Part shown: positions 53,300-62,903 of the stretch, in pieces
Layout of the letters: every line of letters starts with the position of its first letter
How positions within the stretch are numbered: the stretch's first letter is position 1
Assembly (NCBI GenBank): GCA_963643215.1
Contig: CAVIJY010000003.1
Span: 6,545-70,544, forward strand
Length of the DNA: 64,000 bases
DNA from: Darwinimomas sp963643215
GTDB taxonomy: Bacteria > Bacillota > Clostridia > Lachnospirales > Lachnospiraceae
Reading direction: 5' to 3'
Program-made: the position numbers and the translations under genes
Notes under the pieces: generated by a model
What the model saw: only the letters and a program-made list of their open reading frames with translations
Told to the model about the DNA's origin: nothing
Database searches by the model: none

Positions 53300-53319
53300 G
53301 AAAAGAGGCTATCAGCCTC
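53300..53319 (-). terminator. Terminator of the MarR-ABC exporter operon
   Basis: Minus strand: GAGGCT-GAT-AGCCTC followed by TTTTC, beginning at the stop codon of the second exporter gene. Confidence 0.7.
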
Positions 53320-55318
53320 ACTCAAGCTCAAATGCTCCTGTATAGAGCTGATAGTAGGTTCCCTTCTCTGCGATCAGCCTTTCGTGATTACCGCGCTCTA
53401 TGATTTTTCCGTGATCAAGAACCATGATGACATCGGAGTTCTTGACAGTAGACAGACGGTGCGCGATCACAAATACCGTGCGTCCCTCCATCAGCTTGTC
53501 CATACCGCTCTGCACCAGTGCCTCGGTACGGGTATCAATGGAGGATGTCGCCTCATCAAGTATCATGACAGGCGGATTCGAAACAGCGGCGCGTGCTATG
53601 GATATCAGCTGCCGCTGACCCTGTGACAGACCGCTGCCGTCACCCTTGAGCACCGTATCATAGCCGTCAGGCAGCATCCGTATAAATCCGTCGGCATTGG
53701 CCAGCTTGGCCGCATCTATGCACATCTCATCAGTGGCATCGGCATTGCCGTAGCGGATATTCTCCATGACTGTTCCCGTGAAGAGGTTTACATCCTGAAG
53801 CACTATGCCGAGGCTTCGACGCAGATCGGCCTTCTTTATCTTGTTGATATTGATGCCGTCATAGCGGATCTTTCCATCGGCGATATCATAAAACCTGTTG
53901 ATGAGGTTCGTTATGGTGGTCTTTCCGGCACCGGTAGCGCCTACAAAGGCCACCTTCTGTCCCGGCTCGGCATACAGCGTTATGTCATGCAGCACTATCT
54001 TGTCCAGATTGTATCCGAAATCCACATGATCAAAGACTATGCGACCCTCGAGCTTTGTATATGTCACCGTTCCGTCATGATGCGGATGCTTCCATGCCCA
54101 CATTCCGGTATGCTCTGATGCCTCCGCGATCTCTCCGTTTTCCTCGCGGGCATTGACCAGCGTCACATAGCCGTCGTCCGTCTCGGGCTCCTCATCCAGA
54201 AACGCAAAGATCCTCGATGCACCTGCCAGCGCCATGACGATGGCATTGAACTGATTCGATATCTGAGATATGGGATTTGTAAAGCTTCTGGACAGTGTCA
54301 GAAATGACGCTATCATACCCAGGGACAATGTTCCCACGCCTGTCAGCGTAAGATTCGGCGTCTTGGCGATGGCCATATATCCTCCAAGTATCGCTATGAT
54401 CACATATTGCATATATCCCAGGGCATTCATCATGGGCATGATGGAGTTGGCCATTCCCGTGGCATTCATCGCATTGTCCGCCCAGGTTCTTCCCTTTTTG
54501 CGAAGCTCTTCCCTGCTCTTATCCTCATGGCAAAAAACCTTGACGACCTTCTGACCGTTTATCATCTCCTCGACATATCCGTTCAGATCTGCCAGATAGC
54601 TTTGCTGAGCTATGGAGTACCTGCCGATCTTGCCGACTATCTTGGCTATAAATTTCATGGTGACAAAGACAGTGGCACATACCACTACCGTCAGACCTAC
54701 GCTGGTATACAGCATGCATACAAACACCGACGCGATGGTAAAGGCCGATGAGATGAGCTGTCCCATAGCCTGGGCGATCATCTGTCTCAGAGTATCCGTA
54801 TCGTTGGTATAAAGGCTCATGACCGCCCCGTGGGTATGAGTATCAAAGAATCTGATGGGCAGACGCTGCATCTTGGTGAACATTTCATCTCTGATGCGCT
54901 TAAGTGTCCCCTGAGCTATGGTTACCATACGGCGGTTGTAAATCAATGTCGCACATATACCTATCAGATATATGACCGCGATCCGTCCCAACGCATACAG
55001 CAGTCCTGTATATACAGGCGTCTCCATAGTCAGAAGCGGCGTGATATAGTCATCTATCAGACTTTGCAGAAACATGACCGATGCCGCTCCCGCCAGAGAG
55101 CTGAGAAGTATGCATATAACTATCAGTATGATGGAGCCCCGATACTCTCTCATATATGAGAGAAGTCTCTTGAGCGTGGCCGGGTCAAACTTCGGAGGAG
55201 TCATGCCGCCTCTCGGGCCGTCCTGAGGCATTCCGGGCTTTGCGCCGCCCTGCACCGCAGCGGCACCGCTCTTTTCAGGCTTATTCTTGATCTCTGACAT
55301 ATCCTTTATATCACTCAT
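53318..55318 (-). CDS. ABC exporter subunit B (consensus ATPase site)
   Basis: 666 aa from the ATG at 55318, which overlaps the stop of the partner gene; the open frame upstream is only an antisense-like extension. Residues 1-60 are a charged, Gly/Pro-rich cytoplasmic extension, then an ABC transmembrane domain of six helices and an ATPase domain with Walker A GATGAGKTT, signature LSQGQRQ and Walker B VMILDEATSSID with the catalytic Glu. The pair resembles heterodimeric multidrug exporters (BmrCD, TM287/288). Control by the upstream MarR gene suggests export of a toxic compound. Confidence 0.9.
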   Translation of the reverse strand: MSDIKDMSEIKNKPEKSGAAAVQGGAKPGMPQDGPRGGMTPPKFDPATLKRLLSYMREYRGSIILIVICILLSSLAGAASVMFLQSLIDDYITPLLTMETPVYTGLLYALGRIAVIYLIGICATLIYNRRMVTIAQGTLKRIRDEMFTKMQRLPIRFFDTHTHGAVMSLYTNDTDTLRQMIAQAMGQLISSAFTIASVFVCMLYTSVGLTVVVCATVFVTMKFIAKIVGKIGRYSIAQQSYLADLNGYVEEMINGQKVVKVFCHEDKSREELRKKGRTWADNAMNATGMANSIMPMMNALGYMQYVIIAILGGYMAIAKTPNLTLTGVGTLSLGMIASFLTLSRSFTNPISQISNQFNAIVMALAGASRIFAFLDEEPETDDGYVTLVNAREENGEIAEASEHTGMWAWKHPHHDGTVTYTKLEGRIVFDHVDFGYNLDKIVLHDITLYAEPGQKVAFVGATGAGKTTITNLINRFYDIADGKIRYDGININKIKKADLRRSLGIVLQDVNLFTGTVMENIRYGNADATDEMCIDAAKLANADGFIRMLPDGYDTVLKGDGSGLSQGQRQLISIARAAVSNPPVMILDEATSSIDTRTEALVQSGMDKLMEGRTVFVIAHRLSTVKNSDVIMVLDHGKIIERGNHERLIAEKGTYYQLYTGAFELE

Positions 55319-57062
55319 TGTCCTCCCCTCCCTTCTGCTGAGATTCATAAACTTCTCTGTATATCGCGCTCGACTCAAGCAGCTCTTCATGTGTACCGAT
55401 ATCCGAGATCCTGCCGTCATCCATGACCACGATCCTGTCTGCATGCTGAACGGAGCTGATACGCTGCGCGATGATGATCTTTGTAGTCTCCGGAATATAC
55501 TCTGACATGGCGCTCTGTATCTGCGCATCTGTCTTGGTATCAACCGCCGAGGTGGAATCGTCCATGATCAGCACCTTGGGCTTTTTAAGGAGAGCTCTGG
55601 CTATACAAAGTCTCTGCTTCTGTCCTCCGGACACATTGGTTCCGCCCTGCTCTATATATGTATCGTACCCGTCGGGCATAGCCGATACGAACTCGTCGGC
55701 GCATGCCAGAACGCATGCCTGCTTTATCTCATCATCTGTTGCATGCTCATTGCCCCAGCGCAGATTTTCCTTGATAGTTCCCGCGAACAGCTCATTCTTC
55801 TGGAGAACCATGGCCACGGAGTTTCTCAGGGTCTCAAGGTCATACCTTCGCACATCCACGCCTCCCAGACTCACACTTCCGCCTGTCACATCGTACAGAC
55901 GCGGAATCAGCTGCACCAGCGAGGATTTTGAGGAGCCGGTTCCTCCGATGATGCCTATGGTCTGTCCGGAACGGATATCCAGATTTATATCGTCCAGCAC
56001 CTTTTTATCTGCCTTGGATGCATATGCAAAGCTCACATGATCAAATACTATGGAGCCGTCCTTTACATCCTTCACTGCATTCTCGGGATTCTGTATATCC
56101 GTCTTTTCCTCAAGTATCTCGGCGAGACGCTGCGCTGATGCTCCCGCTATGGTCAGCATGGCATATATCATTGAAAGTATCATAAGGCTTGACAGCACCT
56201 GCATGGCATATGTGAAGAGGGCTGTCAGGCTGCCTGTTGTAAGTCCCAATGCCGCATTGTTGCCGCTTGCCACGATGGCCTTCGCTCCTACCCATGATAT
56301 AAGCAGCATGCAGGAATACATGCACAGCTGCATGACAGGCGAGTTGAGCGCGATGAGACGCTCTCCCTTGGCAAAGTCCTCGTATATACGCTTCGATATA
56401 CCCTTGAACTTCTCTGTCTCATAATCCTCACGATTGAAGGATTTTACGACGCGTATGCCGCGCACATTTTCCTGTACTACATTGTTCAGATCATCATATG
56501 TATGAAATACTCTTTTGAATACAGGATGCACCTTGCGCGTGATGCACAGCAGCGCGATCGCAAGAAACGGCATAAACGCGGTAAATATAAGCGATATCTG
56601 CCTGCTGATACGAAATGACACTATCATGGCAAATATCATCATCATGGGACCCCTGGTTGCCATGCGAAGCAGCATCTGATAAGCATTCTGCACATTGGTC
56701 ACATCGGTGGTCAGACGCGTCACAATAGATGCCGTAGAGAACTTGTCGATATTGGAAAAAGCAAATGTCTGCACATTGTCGTACATGTCCTCTCGAAGAT
56801 TTTCGGCAAAACCCACCGAGGCTCTCGCCGCAAACCATGCCGAAAAGAATCCCGTAAGAAGCTGCAATATGGCAAGTATCAAAAGTCCGAGGCCGAACTT
56901 CCATACATTGCCCATGATTCCTGTTTCGATGCCGTTGTCGATGAGACCTGACATACACAGCGGTATGATGATCTCAAATACCACCTCCATCACAGACAGG
57001 ATGATTGTGATTATAGATGCCTTCTTGTACTGTCGAAGGCTCTTAGATAAAGTGCGAATCAA
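55311..57062 (-). CDS. ABC exporter subunit A (degenerate ATPase site)
   Basis: 583 aa, six transmembrane helices plus ATPase domain. Walker A reads GGTGSSKSS (Ser before the Lys) and Walker B LIMDDSTSAVD, with Asp in place of the catalytic Glu. Signature VSGGQKQRL is intact. This is the usual asymmetry of heterodimeric exporters in which one nucleotide site is degenerate. It lies 15 bp after the MarR gene and overlaps the partner gene by 8 bp. Confidence 0.9.
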   Translation of the reverse strand: MIRTLSKSLRQYKKASIITIILSVMEVVFEIIIPLCMSGLIDNGIETGIMGNVWKFGLGLLILAILQLLTGFFSAWFAARASVGFAENLREDMYDNVQTFAFSNIDKFSTASIVTRLTTDVTNVQNAYQMLLRMATRGPMMMIFAMIVSFRISRQISLIFTAFMPFLAIALLCITRKVHPVFKRVFHTYDDLNNVVQENVRGIRVVKSFNREDYETEKFKGISKRIYEDFAKGERLIALNSPVMQLCMYSCMLLISWVGAKAIVASGNNAALGLTTGSLTALFTYAMQVLSSLMILSMIYAMLTIAGASAQRLAEILEEKTDIQNPENAVKDVKDGSIVFDHVSFAYASKADKKVLDDINLDIRSGQTIGIIGGTGSSKSSLVQLIPRLYDVTGGSVSLGGVDVRRYDLETLRNSVAMVLQKNELFAGTIKENLRWGNEHATDDEIKQACVLACADEFVSAMPDGYDTYIEQGGTNVSGGQKQRLCIARALLKKPKVLIMDDSTSAVDTKTDAQIQSAMSEYIPETTKIIIAQRISSVQHADRIVVMDDGRISDIGTHEELLESSAIYREVYESQQKGGEDNE

Positions 57063-57077
57063 TGTTTCATTCTCCTT

Positions 57078-57503
57078 TCACAGCAGATTTTTATAGATCA
57101 CCTGCAGGGCATCCGTCAGCTCTGTGATCTGATCCTCGGACAGACCCTCCACCATGCGGCTCTCCTGTATTCCTATCATCGAATCCATGTCCTCGCCGAT
57201 GCGTATCGACTTCTCGGTTATCGTAACGATCTTGTTCCTCTTATCCGACTCGTCTGTGCGGCATGCCAGAAAGCCCTTTTGCTCCATTCTGGCCACGATG
57301 CCCACAACAGTGGGGTGAGATACCTCCAGAAAATCCTCTATCTCCTTTTGCATCGCACTGCCGCCGCGTTCTGCCAGAAAGCCGAGGATACGCCCCTGCG
57401 CCAGTGTCAGATCATGGCTTTTCAGATCTGCATCCGCATGCATCTTGATCTTATCCGATATGTTCTTTATCATGTATCCCACAGGATATTTTGTCACATC
57501 CAT
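57078..57503 (-). CDS. MarR family transcriptional regulator
   Basis: 141 aa winged helix-turn-helix protein: DLTLAQGRILGFLAERGG, the recognition region FLEVSHPTVVGIVARMEQKGFLAC (in parts) and the wing RTDESDKRNKIVTITEK. It probably represses its own operon with the exporter genes by binding the 44-bp palindrome at 57529-57572, and is released by a ligand that the exporter removes. AAAAGGAGG precedes the start; the spacing to the ATG at 57503 is only 2-3 nt, and an in-frame GTG two codons later would be better placed. Confidence 0.9.
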   Translation of the reverse strand: MDVTKYPVGYMIKNISDKIKMHADADLKSHDLTLAQGRILGFLAERGGSAMQKEIEDFLEVSHPTVVGIVARMEQKGFLACRTDESDKRNKIVTITEKSIRIGEDMDSMIGIQESRMVEGLSEDQITELTDALQVIYKNLL

Positions 57504-57528
57504 CGCCTCCTTTTGGTGTAATATAGTA

Positions 57529-57572
57529 TTATCATATGTAGCGCGCTACATGTAGCGTGCTACATATGATAA
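57529..57572. promoter_or_regulatory. 44-bp near-perfect palindrome, MarR operator
   Basis: Two overlapping half-operators ATGTAGCGCGCTACAT and ATGTAGCGTGCTACAT share the central ACATGT; the whole 44 bp reads the same on both strands except for one base pair in each half. It lies 26 bp upstream of the MarR start, next to GATAAT/TATATT -10-like sequences. Confidence 0.85.
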
Positions 57573-57874
57573 TTTCATAGCAGTTGAAAGTCAATAACCA
57601 ATCTGTATTTGTTCATTTATTTTTCACAATTACTTTGCTCTGCCTTTGTGTGATTTTCATATGTTCTTGTGTACTTAAGAGACACTCCGGCCGATGCCGG
57701 TCGCCACTGTCGCTTAGCACCGACAAAGCCTCGTGCAATCTCTGACTTTGACTTATTATTTCGCGTAAAGTAAGGCGCCGGTGCTTTCACACCGACGCCT
57801 TACCTCTCTTTATGCTATGTAAAACACGCTTTGCGCTTTCCCCTGCCCCGTGTCCTGCATGCAGCATCCTGACA
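57573..57874. other. Intergenic region between AbrB-type transporter and MarR operon
   Basis: About 300 bp without a gene. It holds the terminator at 57770-57803 and a GC-rich, weakly structured stretch around 57685-57735. The upstream part of the MarR promoter is also here. No convincing small ORF. Confidence 0.7.
57770..57803 (-). terminator. Terminator of the pheST-AbrB operon
   Basis: GTAAGGCGCCGGTG / CACCGACGCCTTAC, 14-bp stem with one mismatch and a 6-nt loop, 70 bp downstream of the transporter gene; TTTAC follows on the minus strand, a weak T-tract. Confidence 0.65.
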
Positions 57875-58954
57875 TCATCCGAACATCCCTGCCACAGCAC
57901 ATATAATCTGCGGAAATACCGAAACAACAACCACCATCCTGATTATCTGAAGCTCCACCAGCTCCTTGCTGTCTACTCCGAGATCCGCGGATATAAGAGC
58001 CATATCCGAGGCGCCTGCCGGCGTCGCCGTAAGCATCGCCGTCCGCTTATCAAAACCGCACTGCCTGTTCAGTATTCGACCTACAACAAGACAGTTGATT
58101 GAATATCCTGCAAGAATGATCAGCGCCGGAACCACCATATATCTGAGTGAGACAAGATCAGATGCATTGATTCCGCATCCGATATAGGCTCCTGACAGGA
58201 TCTGCGCCATACGCTTTGCCCACATGGGCAGATATGCCCTGTCAAAGCATATCTTCATCACCATGACACCGAGCATGGAAAACACCAGCGCTCCCGCCGG
58301 AACTCCCAGCTTTTTACCTGCCACACCGCATACTACAGCTACCGTCGCCGTCAAGGCGAATTCGCTGGACGATCCATGCCTCTTTCTTCCGGCATCAGAT
58401 GCCGCCGCATCTTTGTTCTGCTGTTTTGAGGCATCCTTCGATACATCAGCTTCCTGCGTCCTTCTTTCATCTCTTGTCACTGCAAGTATGACAGAAGGGA
58501 ATATCCCTATGCCCGCAATGAGTCTTACAAATTGCATCAGAGCCACCTTCGTCGCATCGGCTCCCAGATCTGCGGCGATGATAGGTGTGTCGCTCATGCC
58601 TCCGGGCACTGCGCACAGCATGCTGGTGAGAAGATCCATGGGGCTTGTCAGATACAGCACAGTCCCCAGAATCATATTCAGACACAGCATCGCCGCAAGC
58701 AACACGGCTGCCGGCTTTCCAAGGCTTCTCATGCTTTTTATATCATCACGGCTTGCGCTGCAGCCTATGAAAGCCCCTGCCATGCACTGAGCAAGCAGCT
58801 TTGCCTGAGACGGCATATATGCTGTGCCCTCCGTGATATTCAACAGCGCTGCGCCTACTATAGCGCCGACCATCATGCCGCCCGGCACCTTAAGCTTCAG
58901 CAGCAGACATCCCATAGCGGCAGCAGCGGCAAATGTAAGCAAAAGATCGATCAT
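57875..58954 (-). CDS. AbrB family membrane protein (putative ammonia monooxygenase/AbrB duplication family)
   Basis: 359 aa with about ten hydrophobic segments in two similar halves. Each half carries a Gly-Ala-rich reentrant-like motif and a matching loop: AVPGGMSDTPIIAADLGADATKVALMQFVR in the first and ATPAGASDMALISADLGVDSKELVELQIIR in the second (quoted in pieces: PGGMSD/PAGASD, ADLGAD/ADLGVD). This is the AbrB duplication family of transport proteins. Substrate unknown. A Lys/Asp-rich cytoplasmic loop separates the halves. It follows pheT by 17 bp. Confidence 0.82.
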   Translation of the reverse strand: MIDLLLTFAAAAAMGCLLLKLKVPGGMMVGAIVGAALLNITEGTAYMPSQAKLLAQCMAGAFIGCSASRDDIKSMRSLGKPAAVLLAAMLCLNMILGTVLYLTSPMDLLTSMLCAVPGGMSDTPIIAADLGADATKVALMQFVRLIAGIGIFPSVILAVTRDERRTQEADVSKDASKQQNKDAAASDAGRKRHGSSSEFALTATVAVVCGVAGKKLGVPAGALVFSMLGVMVMKICFDRAYLPMWAKRMAQILSGAYIGCGINASDLVSLRYMVVPALIILAGYSINCLVVGRILNRQCGFDKRTAMLTATPAGASDMALISADLGVDSKELVELQIIRMVVVVSVFPQIICAVAGMFG

Positions 58955-58971
58955 GGCTCGTATCCTCCCGA

Positions 58972-61404
58972 TTAGGATCTAAGCTCTGCTCCTATTTCCT
59001 TAAGCTCCTTGATCAGATGCTCCATGACAGCATTGACCTCTGCATCCTCGAGAGTTCTGTCCTTATGACGGAATGTCATGGTATATGCTACAGACTTGAA
59101 GCCCGAGGCTATGCCCTTGCCCTGATATACATCGAAGAGCTCATAGCTCTCCAGCAGACTGCCTCCGCAGTCCTCTATGCAGTCCTCTATCTTCTCTACC
59201 GGAAGATCGCCTATCACCACAACGGATATATCACGCGTAACTGCCGGGAATCTCGGTATGCCCTCATAGATGATATCCATATTCATGAACTTCATCACAG
59301 TCGGCATGTCAATCACGGCTACATATGTCTTATCGCCGATTCCGTAGTTATCAGCCACATCCGGATGAATCTCACCCAGATATCCGAGTCTTTCGCCCTT
59401 GTACAGTATGTCGGCTCTTCTTCCTGTATGCAGGAACGGATGGTCGCAGTTCGCATCATAGCGCACTTTTCCCTTGCCGCTCACCTCTATTCCTACCTTC
59501 TCGAAGAACTCCTCCACCACGCCCTTCATCGTGAAGAAGTCTCCGTCTCCGTAGAAGCCCAGTGCAAACTGCCTGCGTTCATCCGGAAGCTCGGTGAGCG
59601 GAAGTGCCTTCGGTATATATATGTTGGCCAGCTCAAACAGCCTTACATTCTTGTTGTTTCTCTTGTAGTTTGTAGCCAGCGACGACAAAAGTCCGTTGAG
59701 AGGCTGAGTTCTCATGATGGAGAAGTCCTCTCCGAGCGGATTCATGATCCTGATTGCATTTCTGATCGGATCATCAGGCGCAAAACACAGCATATCATAG
59801 GCCTTCGGACTCTCGAACGAATATGTCATTCCCTCTGAGAATCCCGTAAACATGGCTATATTTCTGGCGATATTTTCTATCTCCTCCTTGTCCGAGCGCC
59901 TTCCCATCGTGGCCTCGGTTCTCGGAAGCGTTGTGGGGATCTTGTCATATCCGTAGAATCTGGCAACCTCCTCGGCAAGATCGGCCTCGCAGTGTATATC
60001 CTGTCTCCAGGTCGGCGCCACTATCTCGCCGGTCGCTTCGTCATACTCCAGCTCTATCTTTTTGAAATATCCCAGCATGGACTGAGCGTCGATATTCGTT
60101 CCGAGCAGCGCATTGATAGCATCAGGGTCAAACTTTACTCTCGAAGGCTGTACCGGATTCTCATATACATCAACATAACCTCCGACTACCTCTCCCGCTC
60201 CGAGCTCCTCGATGAGCGTGCAGGCTCTGTCAACAGCCATCTTCGCGATCTCGGGATCAAGACCCTTCTCGAACTTGCCTGATGCCTCCGTGCGAAGACC
60301 AAGCCGCTTTGCAGACAGACGGATATTGGTTCCGTCAAAGCACGCCGCCTCAAACATCATCGTCTTCACATCACCGGTGATCATGGAATTCTCGCCGCCC
60401 ATGATTCCCGCGATGCCGATCTCCTTCTCGCCGTCGCAGATCATCAGGATATCCCGGTCAAGATTTCTGACCTGACCGTCCAGAGTGGAGAACTTGTCTC
60501 CGTCCTCGGCTCTGCGCACGATGATCTTGTGTCCTGCTATGGTGTCATAGTCATAGGCATGCATCGGCTGACCGAACTCGTCCATGACATAGTTTGTGAT
60601 ATCTACGATATTGTTGATGGGTCTGATCCCGCTTGCCGCAAGTCTTCTCTGCATCCACTCCGGAGACGGCGCTATATGTATATTCTTCACCACTCTCGCG
60701 CAGTATCTTCTGCAAAGATCATGATCATGAACCTCTACGCTGATATAATCAGAGGCCTTCTCTGCGTTTCCCGTTTCTCTGATCTCGGGCATGACAAAAT
60801 CCTTGCCGAATGTAGCCGCAGCCTCTCTGGCGATACCGAGCACCGAATAGCAGTCAACTCTGTTTGATGTGATCTCATACTCAAAGACGGTATCATGCAG
60901 CCCAAGCACCTCAACCGCGTCTATACCGACCGGTGTATCAGCCGGGAGTATATAAAGTCCGCTCTCCGGAGCATCCGGATAGAAGAACCGGCTTGAGCCC
61001 AGCTCTTCGATGGAGCACATCATGCCGTCGCTCTCTATGCCGCGCAGCTTTCCCTTGTGAATCTTGACTCCGTCAGCCGGAAGCGCTCCGCCGTCATGTC
61101 CGCCTGCGACTCTTCCTCCGGAGAGAACCACGCATACCTTGTCGCCCTCCTTCATATTCGCAGCTCCGGTGACTATCTGGATGGTCTTTTCTCCCACATC
61201 CACCTGACATACCACAAGCTTGTCAGCATCCGGATGCTTTTCTATCCTGAGGATCTGACCCGTTACGATCTTCTCCAGATTTTTGTCAAGACATCTGTAT
61301 TCCTCAACCTTCGTTCCTGTCAGTGTCATCGCATCCCGGTATTGCTGAGGCGTCACATCAAGATCCGGAACATAGGCCTTCAACCATTTATATGATGTAT
61401 TCAT
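58972..61404 (-). CDS. pheT: Phenylalanyl-tRNA synthetase beta subunit
   Basis: 810 aa. Domains in order: tRNA-binding EMAP/OB domain (about 40-155, ILRIEKHPDADKLVVCQVDVG), B3/4 editing domain (about 210-385, with MMFEAACFDGTNIRLSAKRLGLRTEAS quoted in part), B5 (about 405-475), catalytic-like core, and the C-terminal ferredoxin-fold anticodon-binding domain (RFPAVTRDISVVV to the end). It pairs with PheS as alpha2beta2 and edits mischarged tyrosine. It lies about 25 bp after pheS. Confidence 0.97.
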   Translation of the reverse strand: MNTSYKWLKAYVPDLDVTPQQYRDAMTLTGTKVEEYRCLDKNLEKIVTGQILRIEKHPDADKLVVCQVDVGEKTIQIVTGAANMKEGDKVCVVLSGGRVAGGHDGGALPADGVKIHKGKLRGIESDGMMCSIEELGSSRFFYPDAPESGLYILPADTPVGIDAVEVLGLHDTVFEYEITSNRVDCYSVLGIAREAAATFGKDFVMPEIRETGNAEKASDYISVEVHDHDLCRRYCARVVKNIHIAPSPEWMQRRLAASGIRPINNIVDITNYVMDEFGQPMHAYDYDTIAGHKIIVRRAEDGDKFSTLDGQVRNLDRDILMICDGEKEIGIAGIMGGENSMITGDVKTMMFEAACFDGTNIRLSAKRLGLRTEASGKFEKGLDPEIAKMAVDRACTLIEELGAGEVVGGYVDVYENPVQPSRVKFDPDAINALLGTNIDAQSMLGYFKKIELEYDEATGEIVAPTWRQDIHCEADLAEEVARFYGYDKIPTTLPRTEATMGRRSDKEEIENIARNIAMFTGFSEGMTYSFESPKAYDMLCFAPDDPIRNAIRIMNPLGEDFSIMRTQPLNGLLSSLATNYKRNNKNVRLFELANIYIPKALPLTELPDERRQFALGFYGDGDFFTMKGVVEEFFEKVGIEVSGKGKVRYDANCDHPFLHTGRRADILYKGERLGYLGEIHPDVADNYGIGDKTYVAVIDMPTVMKFMNMDIIYEGIPRFPAVTRDISVVVIGDLPVEKIEDCIEDCGGSLLESYELFDVYQGKGIASGFKSVAYTMTFRHKDRTLEDAEVNAVMEHLIKELKEIGAELRS

Positions 61405-61429
61405 GTTTCATCCCGTCCTTTCACATCCA

Positions 61430-62452
61430 TCAGAACTGCTTGAGGAATCTGTAATCGTTCTCGTAGAGAAGACGCATATCGTCTATCTCGTACTTGAGAA
61501 GCGCGATTCTCTCGAGACCTACGCCAAATGCATATCCGGTATATCTGTCCTTGTCGATGCCGCACATCTCAAAGACATGCGGATGAACCATGCCGCATCC
61601 GAGAATCTCTATCCAGCCCTCACCCTTGCAGAACCTGCAGCCTTTGCCGCCGCACTTGAAGCAGCTCACATCCATCTCGGCCGACGGCTCTGTGAACGGG
61701 AAATGATGGGGTCTGAACTTGACCTTTGTATCCTCTCCGAACATCTTTCTGGCAAATTCAAGAAGCGTCCCCTTGAGATCCGCAAATGTGATGCCCTCTC
61801 CGACCACGAGCCCCTCTACCTGATGGAAGCTCGGCGAATGTGTTGCATCCACCTCATCGCTTCTGAATACGCGTCCCGGAGATATCATCTTGATCGGAAG
61901 CTTGCCCTGCTCCATGGTTCTGGCCTGCACGGGCGAGGTCTGCGTACGCAGCACTATATCCTTGTTGATATAGAAAGTGTCCTGTTCATCCTTTGCCGGA
62001 TGATTTGCGGGGATATTCAGCTTGGTAAAGTTGTACTCGTCGTATTCTATCTCGGGACCCGATACCACCTCATAGCCCATTCCGATGAAGATCTTTTCCA
62101 CCTCACCGAGAGCCACCGTGTTCGGATGTGCATGTCCCAGTGGGCTTCTGCGGGCAGGGAGAGTGACATCTATCCTCTCGCGCTCCATCTTCAGCTCCCT
62201 GGCTTTGCGATCCATCTTCTTCATCGCATTTTCAAGGCGCTCCTCTACTGCCGACTTCGCCTCGTTGATCATCTGTCCTACCTTCGGTCTGTCCTCCGGA
62301 GCGACATCCCTCAGGCTTTTGAGGACATTGGTCAGCTCGCCCTTCTTGCCGAGATACGAAACCCTGATCTCGTTGAGGCTGTCGAGCATCTCAGCCTTGT
62401 CGATCTTTTCCAGTGCCTCCTGTTTGATTCTCTCAAGATCTTCGCTTAACAT
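61430..62452 (-). CDS. pheS: Phenylalanyl-tRNA synthetase alpha subunit
   Basis: 340 aa, standard. N-terminal coiled coil (1-85), then class II motifs: FRSDEVDATHSPSFHQVEGL (motif 2 region) and the C-terminal GFGVGLERIALL-like GVGLERIALLKY (motif 3). A Cys cluster CFKCGGKGCRFCKG near 240 could bind zinc, as in some bacterial PheS. It charges tRNA(Phe). Only 13 bp separate it from the upstream small membrane protein gene; no T-box leader fits in that space. Confidence 0.97.
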   Translation of the reverse strand: MLSEDLERIKQEALEKIDKAEMLDSLNEIRVSYLGKKGELTNVLKSLRDVAPEDRPKVGQMINEAKSAVEERLENAMKKMDRKARELKMERERIDVTLPARRSPLGHAHPNTVALGEVEKIFIGMGYEVVSGPEIEYDEYNFTKLNIPANHPAKDEQDTFYINKDIVLRTQTSPVQARTMEQGKLPIKMISPGRVFRSDEVDATHSPSFHQVEGLVVGEGITFADLKGTLLEFARKMFGEDTKVKFRPHHFPFTEPSAEMDVSCFKCGGKGCRFCKGEGWIEILGCGMVHPHVFEMCGIDKDRYTGYAFGVGLERIALLKYEIDDMRLLYENDYRFLKQF

Positions 62453-62465
62453 ATATCTTCCTTTC

Positions 62466-62897
62466 TTACCGCAGTCCCATGATGATAAGCCACATAAAAA
62501 GCTGAGCTGCGCTCAGCCCCATGCTTATAAGGGAAAGCGTATAGTTTCTCTTTTTCTCGAACAGACTGATTGCGGCATATATCACACCGGCCATCGCCCA
62601 TATCACCGAGCAGAGCGCCAGTGCAGCAAGCACCATACCCGCGCCGTCTCCGCTCCTGCTCATCATATATATACACATACCGAGAAATGCCAGCCCTATC
62701 AGAGCGCACAGCAGCGCCGGATAGGCATTTCTGGCGAAATCATGGCGTATATAATTCACTACACCCTTATAGCGCCCGGATAAATTCTCGGAATGCTCAT
62801 CCTCAACCCGAAAGATATCCTGCTCAAGTATATCCTCCTGCTGCTTTACGAGTCCTCCGAAGAAATGTCTTTTAGTTTTCTTATTATAGTCAAACAT
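62466..62897 (-). CDS. Small membrane protein of unknown function
   Basis: 143 aa. A 55-residue charged N-terminal region (FDYNKKTKRHFFGGLVKQQEDIL) is followed by three hydrophobic segments at about 60-80, 87-107 and 120-142. I recognise no family with certainty. It is the first gene of the pheS-pheT-AbrB unit and has no Shine-Dalgarno: a -35/-10 pair ends only 6 nt before the ATG, so its mRNA would be leaderless. Confidence 0.75.
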   Translation of the reverse strand: MFDYNKKTKRHFFGGLVKQQEDILEQDIFRVEDEHSENLSGRYKGVVNYIRHDFARNAYPALLCALIGLAFLGMCIYMMSRSGDGAGMVLAALALCSVIWAMAGVIYAAISLFEKKRNYTLSLISMGLSAAQLFMWLIIMGLR

Positions 62898-62903
62898 CGT
62901 TGT

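Noticed and set aside
55319..55543. 75-residue N-terminal extension of the second ABC exporter subunit
   Set aside because: It is read out of frame from the end of the partner gene; the ATG at 55318 gives a normal overlap and start.
62453..62465. T-box leader for pheST
   Set aside because: Only 13 bp separate pheS from the upstream gene, and the upstream promoter gives a leaderless transcript; no specifier or T-box sequence is visible.
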